Positions 1-6,409 of a stretch of 11,523 bases of DNA are shown here, piece after piece. The position numbers and the translations under genes are program-made. Each line of letters opens with the position of its first letter. Position 1 is the stretch's first letter. The notes under the pieces were generated by a model that saw only the letters and a program-made list of their open reading frames with translations, was not told where the DNA came from and searched no databases. This DNA is from an uncultured Bacilli bacterium. GTDB lineage: Bacteria > Bacillota_I > Bacilli_A > RF39 > UBA660. The DNA is taken from NCBI GenBank assembly GCA_944363895.1, contig CALVVP010000081.1, forward strand, positions 1 through 11,523. Direction: 5' to 3'.

Positions 1-306
1 ACACCAGCTACTAGTACTATTTTGATTAAGGTAATAAATATCGGCAATATCGATAACATCTTGTTCTAATATTGCTTGATATTTTATATTATTTCGACAT
101 CGATCGATAGTCATCATTAATTCTGCATCAGTAAAATCATAATTGTTAATAATCTTAATATTATTTTTTAACTTTTCGATTTGTTCAATATAGTTATTGG
201 CATCGATTTTATAACTTAAAATTTTATAATTATGATATTCCAAATATAACATTAAAAGTAAAACTAAAAGCAAAAGAAAATAACCAATTTTTAAAAATAC
301 TCGCAT
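1..306 (-). CDS. membrane-anchored hypothetical protein (3' end outside window)
   Basis: The reading frame is open from an ATG at 304-306 to the window edge, giving 102 residues with no stop, so the C-terminus lies outside. A good ribosome site (AAGGAGTG, plus positions 314-321) supports this start. Residues 5-22 form a strongly hydrophobic Leu-rich segment after a short basic start (MRVF). There is no lipobox, so an uncleaved signal anchor with the rest outside the cell is likely. The visible outer part is polar and rich in Asn, Ile, Tyr and Asp, probably helical, with one Cys at about residue 74 and another at the window edge. I do not recognise the family. It starts 25 bases after the upstream gene (332-763) and has no promoter of its own, so the two are probably co-transcribed and may work together. 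Confidence 0.7.
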   Translation of the reverse strand, partial: MRVFLKIGYFLLLLVLLLMLYLEYHNYKILSYKIDANNYIEQIEKLKNNIKIINNYDFTDAELMMTIDRCRNNIKYQAILEQDVIDIADIYYLNQNSTSSWC

Positions 307-313
307 GTTAAAT

Positions 314-321
314 CACTCCTT
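314..321 (-). promoter_or_regulatory. ribosome binding site of the partial gene at 1-306
   Basis: On the minus strand this reads AAGGAGTG, seven bases before the ATG at 306. It is a strong Shine-Dalgarno match and supports treating the open frame to the window edge as a real gene. Confidence 0.7.
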
Positions 322-331
322 AATAATCCAT

Positions 332-763
332 CTATATTTTTTTATTAGTCGAGATAAATACATTATCCAAATCTTCTTTAATCAATTCATTGGGTAAAAC
401 ATTTTTTAAATAATAATTAAATTCGCGATTAGTTATTTTCTGATAACCATCGGATAATAATTTTAAAAACATAGTTTCTTTTTTCAAAAACTGACGATAA
501 GTTAAATCTAATAAATAGTAATCTTGACCATTATAAACTAAAACAAAACGATGGGAAAAGGAAAAACCTAAATCTTTTGTATCGATGATATGCGCTAAAA
601 GATGATAATCTAATAAATTTTGGTATAAATAACTACTATAAACAAGACACATACGGTCTATATCTAAACCACTTAATTCTGTTTTCGTTTTTAAAATCGC
701 TTTTTTAATATATTCTTCATAATCGATATTTTTTATATTAAGCATTCTCTTATATAAACTCAT
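332..763 (-). CDS. small putative papain-like / transglutaminase-like fold protein
   Basis: A 143-residue soluble protein with no signal peptide or membrane segment. What can be seen is a spaced Cys, His, Asp set. Cys39 lies at the start of a predicted helix (RMCLVYSSYLY). His71 begins a beta strand (SHRFVLVYNG). Asp86 sits in the next strand (YYLLDLTYRQF). This order and the His-strand-Asp layout are typical of papain-like and transglutaminase-like cysteine enzymes, where Asp-x-Thr-Tyr-x-Gln-Phe follows the His strand. The function is inferred from this pattern only; the substrate is unknown, and a non-catalytic fold relative is possible. The start ATG (761-763) has a good AGGAG site 6-10 bases upstream. 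It is divergent from the gerA operon, shares a 94-base promoter region with it, and precedes a membrane-anchored gene 25 bases downstream. Confidence 0.6.
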   Translation of the reverse strand: MSLYKRMLNIKNIDYEEYIKKAILKTKTELSGLDIDRMCLVYSSYLYQNLLDYHLLAHIIDTKDLGFSFSHRFVLVYNGQDYYLLDLTYRQFLKKETMFLKLLSDGYQKITNREFNYYLKNVLPNELIKEDLDNVFISTNKKI

Positions 764-782
764 AAAAAGTCTCCTTTTATTT

Positions 783-791
783 ATTATATCA
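783..791 (-). promoter_or_regulatory. extended -10 promoter for the 763-to-1 gene pair
   Basis: On the minus strand this reads TGATATAAT, a perfect TATAAT with the extended TGn element. A -35 (AATACA, plus 807-812, 3 of 6 matches to TTGACA) lies 18 bases upstream. The extended -10 may compensate for the weak -35. The same six bases serve as the -35 of the proposed sigma-G promoter on the other strand. AT-rich DNA makes chance matches common. Confidence 0.45.
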
Positions 792-806
792 TCGATAAAT
801 TAAAAA

Positions 807-837
807 TGTATTAAAATTATAAAAATTACTCATAATA
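807..837 (+). promoter_or_regulatory. sigma-G-like promoter of the gerA-gerC-gerB operon
   Basis: TGTATT (807-812), an 18-base spacer, then CATAATA (831-837). The forespore sigma-G consensus in Bacillus is about TGnATA, 17-18 bases, CATnnTA. The -10 fits fully and the -35 misses one base. Germinant receptor operons are classic sigma-G targets, so position and function agree. Sigma-F, with a similar -10, is the alternative. Confidence 0.5.
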
Positions 838-847
838 ATAAAAAAGT

Positions 848-854
848 GGGTGAG
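848..854 (+). promoter_or_regulatory. ribosome binding site deciding the gerA start
   Basis: GGGTGAG lies three bases before ATG 858. An in-frame GTG at 846 overlaps this site, so it cannot be the start. The protein should begin MDQNLDK at 858. Confidence 0.65.
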
Positions 855-857
855 AAA

Positions 858-2315
858 ATGGACCAAAATTTAGATAAAATAATTAATTATATTAAAACAT
901 TAAATGGTAACAGTACGGATATTAATGTGCGATATTTTAATATTCATAATCAAAAAGTGGCTTTTATGTTTTTAGAAAGTGTCGCTAATGATGATAAAAT
1001 TAGTAATTTTTTAGGCAAAAGCTTAAGTATTAGTGTAAGAAGTAAAAAAAATCTATTTGAAAATTTATTTGACAGTATTAATAATACGATTCCGAATAGT
1101 AAAGTAAAAATAATTGATAACTACGACGATATTTTTTATCATCTAGCTAGTGGTTTCACCTGTGTTTTTGTCGACGGGTATAATAAAGCAATCACTATCG
1201 AAACCAAAGCATTACTAGACCGAAGTATTACTGAAGCAACTAGTGAACCAGTTTTAAAAGGACCGAAAGATTGTTTTATTGAAAATATCTTAGCTAACAT
1301 GGGGTTAATTAGAAAAAGGGTTAAAGATCCTAATCTTTATTTTGAGGAAACTAAAGTTGGAAGAAGAACCAAAACCAAAGTAGTAATTGGCTATATTAAA
1401 GATATTGCTGATGAAGAAAAAGTAAAATTATTAAAGCAAAAATTAGCAAAAATCGATATTGATGGTATTATCGATTCTAATTATATTAAAGAATTATTAA
1501 CGGATAAACAAAAATCATTTTTACCAAGAGTAATATCAACAGAACGACCTGATTTAACAGCGATGGGATTGTTAGATGGTAAAATAGCTATTATCGTTGA
1601 AAATACCCCTTATGTTTTGTTACTACCAACGGTGTTTGCTGATTTTTTTAAATCACCTGAAGACTATTATACCAAACCTTTTAATGCTTCTTTTACAAGG
1701 ATTTTAAGATATATTGCTTTCTTTATTGCCATTTTAGTTCCTTCTTTTTATATTGCCGTCACGACATTTAATATGGAAATAGTCCCCAGTTCTTTATTAA
1801 TATCGTTTTCGATTCAAAGGGAAAGTGTCCCCTTTCCGACGATTGTCGAAGTTTTAATTTTAGTAATTGCTTATGAAATATTAAGAGAAGCTGATACTAG
1901 AAAACCGCAAATTATGGGAGCATCAATTAGTATTGTCGGAGCTTTAATTTTAGGAGAAGCCGCTGTTTCAGCTGGTGTTATATCACCGATTGTTGTTATT
2001 GTTATTTCAATTTCTGCGGTATCAGGAATGGGGTTTAATGACCCTGATATCACCAATGCCATTAGAACTTGGCGGATTTTATTTATGATTGCTGCATGTC
2101 TATTTGGAATTGTCGGAATCGTTATTTTATTCATTATTTTTATTACTAAATTAAATAGTCTTGAAGTATTAGGAACTCCTTATCTAGCCCCTTTATCACC
2201 ATTTAGTTTAAAAGATTTTAAAAATTTTTTAACTAGATTCCCGCAACAAAAAATCAAAACTAGACCGACTTACTTTAATAAAAAAAATATCAATAGAATA
2301 GGAAGTGACGAATGA
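858..2315 (+). CDS. gerA: spore germination receptor subunit A (GerA family)
   Basis: A 485-residue protein forming, with GerB and GerC types, the nutrient germinant receptor of the inner spore membrane; A subunits are now thought to form an ion channel. The N-terminal ~280 residues are soluble. They hold the family signature LLDRSITEATSEPVLKGPKD (about 119-138) followed by ENILANMGLIRKR, which contacts germination signals in the cytosol. The C-terminal half has about five membrane segments (roughly 282-304, 330-341, 357-376, 375-391, 406-430). It carries the hallmark QRESVPFPT (about 320-328) and YEILREADTRKPQIMG (about 339-354). Length and order match the family. The start at 858 is chosen because an upstream GTG (846) lies inside the ribosome site. 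The stop TGA overlaps the gerC ATG, so translation is coupled. Family assignment is secure; the germinant cannot be read from the sequence. Confidence 0.96.
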   Translation: MDQNLDKIINYIKTLNGNSTDINVRYFNIHNQKVAFMFLESVANDDKISNFLGKSLSISVRSKKNLFENLFDSINNTIPNSKVKIIDNYDDIFYHLASGFTCVFVDGYNKAITIETKALLDRSITEATSEPVLKGPKDCFIENILANMGLIRKRVKDPNLYFEETKVGRRTKTKVVIGYIKDIADEEKVKLLKQKLAKIDIDGIIDSNYIKELLTDKQKSFLPRVISTERPDLTAMGLLDGKIAIIVENTPYVLLLPTVFADFFKSPEDYYTKPFNASFTRILRYIAFFIAILVPSFYIAVTTFNMEIVPSSLLISFSIQRESVPFPTIVEVLILVIAYEILREADTRKPQIMGASISIVGALILGEAAVSAGVISPIVVIVISISAVSGMGFNDPDITNAIRTWRILFMIAACLFGIVGIVILFIIFITKLNSLEVLGTPYLAPLSPFSLKDFKNFLTRFPQQKIKTRPTYFNKKNINRIGSDE

Positions 2316-3472
2316 AAAAATTATTAATTGTTCCTTTAATATTATTATTGACTGGGTGTTGGAATTACCGGGAATTAAACCAATTAGCCATAACAACAGG
2401 AATTGCTGTCGATAAAGAAAATGATAATTATAAAATAACAATTATGATTGCTAATTCTAAAAAAAACAGTGGTTCTGATGGTAGTATCACACCTTCGGCC
2501 GCTGTTTATAATGGAACTGGGAATACGATTTATGAAGCATTTAAAGATACTTCTTTAAGTGTTTCTAAACAAATCTATTTAAGTCATATCGATGTCTTGG
2601 TATTATCTGAAGAAATAGCTAAAAATAATCTAACTGATGTCATTGATTTTTTATTTCGTTATCCGCAAACAAGAAATAATTTTTATTTAGTTTTAGCTAA
2701 AGATAAAAAAGCTAGTGAGATATTAAAAGTTACGACCCCTTTAGAAACTTTTCCATCGCAAAATTTAGCCAAAAATTTAGAGATAACCGATAAACTTCAA
2801 GGATATACTTATACTGTTGATTTTACGGATTTTACTAAATCACTCGTTTCGGAAGGAATCAATCCCGTTTTACCATCAGTTACCCTTATTGGTGATACCA
2901 GTGAAGGAAACAAAGAAGAAAATGTCGAACAAAATGAACCTTCAACTTATTTAAAATTAGATATGTTAGGATTATTTAAAAATGATAAATTTGTCGCTTG
3001 GGCTAATCCCAATCAAAGCAAAGGCATCAATATCATCAATAATAAAGTATATATATTAGGTGTGGTGGTGGACTATCAAGATAAAAAAATAGTAACGGAA
3101 ATAACGGAAATGGAAACCGGTTTTAAAGTGGAAGATAATAAAGTAAAAATAACCATCGATACAACTGGGGCGATTCAAGAAATAAATGCTGATATCAATT
3201 TATATGATCCGCAAACAATCGAAGATATCAAAAAAGCGGATATTGAAAAAATTAAAGAATATGTTAATGAAGCCATTAATTTAGCCAAAATAAATAAAAC
3301 CGATATTTTCGGTTTTGGAAATTATGTTTATAAAAATAATCCCCAAAAATGGGAAGAAATTAAAGATAAGTGGGATGATGAAATATTTCCTAATTTAGAA
3401 ATTGAAATCGAAGTCAATTTAAAACTGCAAGCTAAAGGTTCAATTAACAATATTGTCGAGGTGAGAGAATGA
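2312..3472 (+). CDS. gerC: spore germination lipoprotein (Ger(x)C family)
   Basis: A 386-residue C subunit of the germinant receptor. It begins with a basic, hydrophobic signal peptide ending in a clear lipobox, LLTGC, so Cys16 should be diacylglyceryl-modified after signal peptidase II cleavage. The mature start CWNYRELNQLAITTGIAVDK is the family hallmark: C-W-(D/N)-x-R-E-(L/I) then GIA(V/I)D. Further family traits are the YLSHIDVLVLSEE stretch (about 90-102) and a C-terminal domain ending in long helices and strands (FPNLEIEIEVNLKL). It sits on the outer face of the inner spore membrane with GerA and GerB. The start overlaps the gerA stop (ATGA) with GGAAGTGA upstream, and its own stop overlaps the gerB start in the same way. 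Nothing is truncated. Confidence 0.96.
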   Translation: MKKLLIVPLILLLTGCWNYRELNQLAITTGIAVDKENDNYKITIMIANSKKNSGSDGSITPSAAVYNGTGNTIYEAFKDTSLSVSKQIYLSHIDVLVLSEEIAKNNLTDVIDFLFRYPQTRNNFYLVLAKDKKASEILKVTTPLETFPSQNLAKNLEITDKLQGYTYTVDFTDFTKSLVSEGINPVLPSVTLIGDTSEGNKEENVEQNEPSTYLKLDMLGLFKNDKFVAWANPNQSKGINIINNKVYILGVVVDYQDKKIVTEITEMETGFKVEDNKVKITIDTTGAIQEINADINLYDPQTIEDIKKADIEKIKEYVNEAINLAKINKTDIFGFGNYVYKNNPQKWEEIKDKWDDEIFPNLEIEIEVNLKLQAKGSINNIVEVRE

Positions 3473-4542
3473 AAGTAACTAATTCAGAATATGCTTGTCT
3501 ATCTTCATTTTTAATTAGATCACTATTTTTTGGACCAGCTATTTATAGTATTCTCCATTTTGCTTTACAAGATGGTTGGATAAGTATCATTATTTCATTT
3601 ATCTTAAGTTTTATTCCTTTATTTATCTATTATAAATTATTAAATCATAATCCTGATGATAATATCGTTAGTTTAAATAATAAACTAGGAATAATAGGAA
3701 AAATTATTAATGTCATTTTAACTTTATTTGTTATTTTTCATGCTAGTATGATTTTATGGAATTTAACTAATTTTATCAATTCGCAATTTTTATTTCAAAC
3801 ACCATTAATCGTAATTGCCATTATTTTAGCCATCGGTATATTTTATGTTAGTATTAAAAATCTAACGACGATTGCTAGAACAGGAACTGTTTTCTTTGTT
3901 ATCAGTACCATCCTATTTTTTATAGCTGCTTTATCCTTAATAAAGGAGTTTGATGTAAATGGACTTAAACCTATTTTTAATTCTGGTTTTTTACCGATTT
4001 TAAAAGGAAGTTTTTCATCTCTAGGACTTAATATCTTTCCTTTATTTATAATTTTAATTATACCGAAAAATAGTATTAAAAATAACGATAAAATGTTAAA
4101 ATCTTTTTTTAAAGTTTATATATTTAGATACTTATGTATGTTATCAGTAATAGTTATATGTGTCGCTATTTTAGGAATTGAACTAACTAATCTTTATCAA
4201 TATCCCGAATATCACATTTTAAAAACAATTAATATTGCTAATTTCTTTCAACGGGTCGAATCAGTTTTATCAGTTCAATGGATTTTTGAATCGGTTATGG
4301 CGATTGCTTTATGTCTTTACTATGTTAAAGAAAGTTTAACCAAAACATTCAATTTTAAAAACAAATTTAATTTAATCAATATTATTTCTCTTATCGGTAT
4401 TTTAATTATTGCAAACTATATTTTTAGCAGCAATACTGTTGCCGAAACTTTTTATAAAAATATTTATCCCTTTTTAACATCGATTTTTTTCTTAATTATT
4501 CCTTTAATTATTTTAATAACAATTAAAGTTAAAAAAACATAA
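3469..4542 (+). CDS. gerB: spore germination permease (GerB family, APC superfamily)
   Basis: A 357-residue integral membrane protein with about ten hydrophobic segments (roughly 11-30, 36-56, 76-103, 112-130, 138-158, 184-200, 217-238, 268-286, 301-320, 332-353). B subunits belong to the amino acid-polyamine-organocation transporter superfamily and are thought to bind the germinant. Visible family traits are the N-terminal I-x-S-x-x-F-F-G-P region, the central FDVNGLKPIF followed by ILKGSF, and the stretch YPEYHILKTINIANFFQRVE (about 245-264) followed by W271. The ATG overlaps the gerC stop and is preceded by GAGGTGAGAG. The order A-C-B differs from the A-B-C order of the B. subtilis gerA operon. 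The stop abuts the stop of the convergent DUF368 gene with no space between. Confidence 0.94.
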   Translation: MKVTNSEYACLSSFLIRSLFFGPAIYSILHFALQDGWISIIISFILSFIPLFIYYKLLNHNPDDNIVSLNNKLGIIGKIINVILTLFVIFHASMILWNLTNFINSQFLFQTPLIVIAIILAIGIFYVSIKNLTTIARTGTVFFVISTILFFIAALSLIKEFDVNGLKPIFNSGFLPILKGSFSSLGLNIFPLFIILIIPKNSIKNNDKMLKSFFKVYIFRYLCMLSVIVICVAILGIELTNLYQYPEYHILKTINIANFFQRVESVLSVQWIFESVMAIALCLYYVKESLTKTFNFKNKFNLINIISLIGILIIANYIFSSNTVAETFYKNIYPFLTSIFFLIIPLIILITIKVKKT

Positions 4543-5367
4543 TTATTCTAATTTTCTAGCGATATAATAACCGATGACTAATAAAATAAGCGCAACTATG
4601 GTTTCTAAAAGACTGTAGTTGTTTTTAAATGTTGCAAAAAATAAAATTAAAACAGAACTTAAAGTAAAACCTAAAATACTTAAATACATATATTCTTTTT
4701 GATGATTAAATAAATAAGTCATCAACCTTGATAAAATAATAATACATAAAATAATACCTAACAAATAAGGAATTATTTTAAATATATTAATTAATATTGC
4801 TTGCATATTAGTTAAAGAACCTAAAAAAGATAAAAGTAAATCATAACAACCTAAAAGCATCATAACCGCGGTTCCACTAATACCGGGAATAATCATCGTT
4901 AAAGCATCGATAAAACCAATGATAAAAAATAAAATAAAGTCGAAAAATGGATTAGTTTCGATAAAAAAGTTTTGTTTACCAACTAAAGAAATTAAAAAGA
5001 CGGTGGAAAAACTTAAAACTAAAACGATAATATGGATAAAATTAATTTTTTTAATCTTAACATTATCGATTAATGAAGGAATTCCTCCCATAATTAAACC
5101 AATAAATAAAACAATCGTTGGTAAATAATAATTATTGATAAAGTAAATTACTAAATTACTTGTTAAAGATATCGATAACAAGACACCTAGTCCAAGAGGA
5201 AATAAAAACAAAAAATTATTCATAGGATTTTTAAAAAAAGTACTAATCGCTTTGAGCGCTTTTTCATAAATTCCTAAACTAATAGCAATTAAAGCACCAC
5301 TTACTCCAGGAATTATTTTAGCGATACCCACAATAAATCCTTTAAACAATAAGACTAAAAAATTCAT
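4543..5367 (-). CDS. DUF368 membrane protein, likely polyprenyl-phosphate translocase
   Basis: A 274-residue, very hydrophobic protein with about eight membrane segments. It carries the DUF368 internal repeat. The first copy has G-x-A-K-IIPGVSGALIAISLGIY (near residues 14-34) and the second has DALTMIIPGISGTAVMMLLG (about 154-173). DUF368 proteins (named PopT) and DedA-family UptA were reported as translocases that return undecaprenyl phosphate across the membrane for peptidoglycan and teichoic acid synthesis. That role here is by family, not shown by this sequence. Translation starts at ATG 5365-5367 with GAGGTGA just upstream. It lies 34 bases after trpS, behind a terminator hairpin that leaves no room for a separate promoter, so expression probably depends on read-through or on a promoter inside trpS. 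Length is typical. Confidence 0.88.
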   Translation of the reverse strand: MNFLVLLFKGFIVGIAKIIPGVSGALIAISLGIYEKALKAISTFFKNPMNNFLFLFPLGLGVLLSISLTSNLVIYFINNYYLPTIVLFIGLIMGGIPSLIDNVKIKKINFIHIIVLVLSFSTVFLISLVGKQNFFIETNPFFDFILFFIIGFIDALTMIIPGISGTAVMMLLGCYDLLLSFLGSLTNMQAILINIFKIIPYLLGIILCIIILSRLMTYLFNHQKEYMYLSILGFTLSSVLILFFATFKNNYSLLETIVALILLVIGYYIARKLE

Positions 5368-5370
5368 AAA

Positions 5371-5377
5371 TCACCTC
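5371..5377 (-). promoter_or_regulatory. ribosome binding site of the DUF368 gene
   Basis: On the minus strand this reads GAGGTGA, directly after the T-run of the trpS terminator and three bases before the ATG. Terminator and ribosome site abut, so read-through transcripts would carry the hairpin right beside the site. Confidence 0.6.
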
Positions 5378-5403
5378 AAAAAAAGATGTTGTTATAACAT
5401 CTT
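5378..5403 (-). terminator. Rho-independent terminator between trpS and the DUF368 gene
   Basis: On the minus strand, AAGATGTT, a five-base loop (ATAAC) and AACATCTT form a perfect 8-bp stem, followed by a run of T (plus 5378-5384 is all A). The stem includes the trpS stop codon. With little GC in the stem, termination may be partial, letting some transcription pass into the DUF368 gene. Confidence 0.75.
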
Positions 5404-6406
5404 ATTCAAAGTAATCTATTTTCATGTTTTTTCTTACTAACTTCATTTTATTTTGGGCATATTGTCTAGCTTTTAATGTTCCTTCTTTTAAAATATTATC
5501 GACAATATCTAAGTTTTCTTCATAATACTTTCTTTTTTCTTGGATGGGTTTTAAAAATTCCATCATTTTATCGATTAATTCTTTTTTACAAGCGACACAC
5601 CCACGACGACCACTTTTGCATTCTTGACAAACTGTATCTAAATTATCTTGATTAACTAACTTATGATAATAATAAACCATGCAAACATCCGGATTAGCTT
5701 GATCATCTTTTTTAATCTTATTAGGGTCAGTTACTGCTGACATAATTTTTTGGGAAATTGTCTTTTCATCATCAATTAAATAAATCGCATTCCCTAAGCT
5801 TTTACCCATTTTCTCATTACCATCTAATCCTTTAATTCGTTTATTTTCCGTCAATAATTGTTCTGGTTCGACAAAGGTTTCACCATAGATATTGTTGAAT
5901 TTTCTAACAATCTCACGACATTGTTCTAAAAGCGGTAATTGATCTTCACCAACTGGTACTAAAGCACCATCAAAAACAGTTATATCGGCAGCTTGACTAA
6001 CGGGATAACCTAAAAATCCATAAGTAACACTTTCACCAGTATTGCCAAACAATTCTTTTTTTTGTTTTATTTCGGCTTTAGTTGTCGGATTACGATAAAG
6101 TCTTGCAATCGTCACTAAATTAGAAAAATAGATGGTAACTTCCGCTATTTCGGGAATCATCGATTGAATAAATATCGTCACTTTTTTAGGGTCGATGCCA
6201 CAAGATAATAAATCAATCGTTAATTCTTTGACATTTTTTCTAACTTTATCGGGATTATTAAAATTATCCGTTAAAGCTTGAACATCAGCTATCTCAATAT
6301 AAGAATTATATTCATCTTGTAATTTGACCCAATTAGAAACAGCTCCAAAATAATGACCTAAGTGTAAATTTCCGGTTGGTCTAATTCCTGTTAAAATATT
6401 TTTCAT
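5402..6406 (-). CDS. trpS: tryptophanyl-tRNA synthetase, with possible iron-sulfur Cys motif
   Basis: A 334-residue class I aminoacyl-tRNA synthetase that joins tryptophan to tRNA(Trp) in the cytoplasm. It shows the ATP-binding HIGH motif as HLGH (15-18, inside TGIRPTGNLHLGHYFGA) and the KMSKS motif as KMGKS (199-203). GYPVSQAADI (133-142) and VGEDQ (152-156) line the tryptophan pocket. Length fits the family. Unusual for B. subtilis-type TrpRS is a Cys cluster: C242, C260, C263, C270 and C273 (CQECKSGRRGCVACK). The spacing C-x20-C-x6-C-x2-C is close to the C-x22-C-x6-C-x2-C that binds [4Fe-4S] in Thermotoga maritima TrpRS. The start ATG 6404-6406 has GAGGTGAG upstream, overlapping the stop of the patatin gene, so the two are coupled. 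I saw no T-box leader; expression follows the operon promoter at 8842-8870. Confidence 0.97.
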   Translation of the reverse strand: MKNILTGIRPTGNLHLGHYFGAVSNWVKLQDEYNSYIEIADVQALTDNFNNPDKVRKNVKELTIDLLSCGIDPKKVTIFIQSMIPEIAEVTIYFSNLVTIARLYRNPTTKAEIKQKKELFGNTGESVTYGFLGYPVSQAADITVFDGALVPVGEDQLPLLEQCREIVRKFNNIYGETFVEPEQLLTENKRIKGLDGNEKMGKSLGNAIYLIDDEKTISQKIMSAVTDPNKIKKDDQANPDVCMVYYYHKLVNQDNLDTVCQECKSGRRGCVACKKELIDKMMEFLKPIQEKRKYYEENLDIVDNILKEGTLKARQYAQNKMKLVRKNMKIDYFE

Positions 6407-6409
6407 TTC

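Noticed and set aside
1871..2134. Open frame of 87 residues on the minus strand inside gerA
   Set aside because: It is antisense to the conserved membrane region of gerA, has no ribosome site and resembles nothing; the family match is on the plus strand.
2229..2441. Open frame of 70 residues on the minus strand across the gerA/gerC junction
   Set aside because: It overlaps the end of gerA and the signal peptide and lipobox of gerC, both well supported; no promoter or ribosome site.
4919..5128. Plus-strand open frame of 69 residues inside the DUF368 gene
   Set aside because: It is Lys/Ile-rich low-complexity translation opposite conserved membrane segments; no ribosome site.
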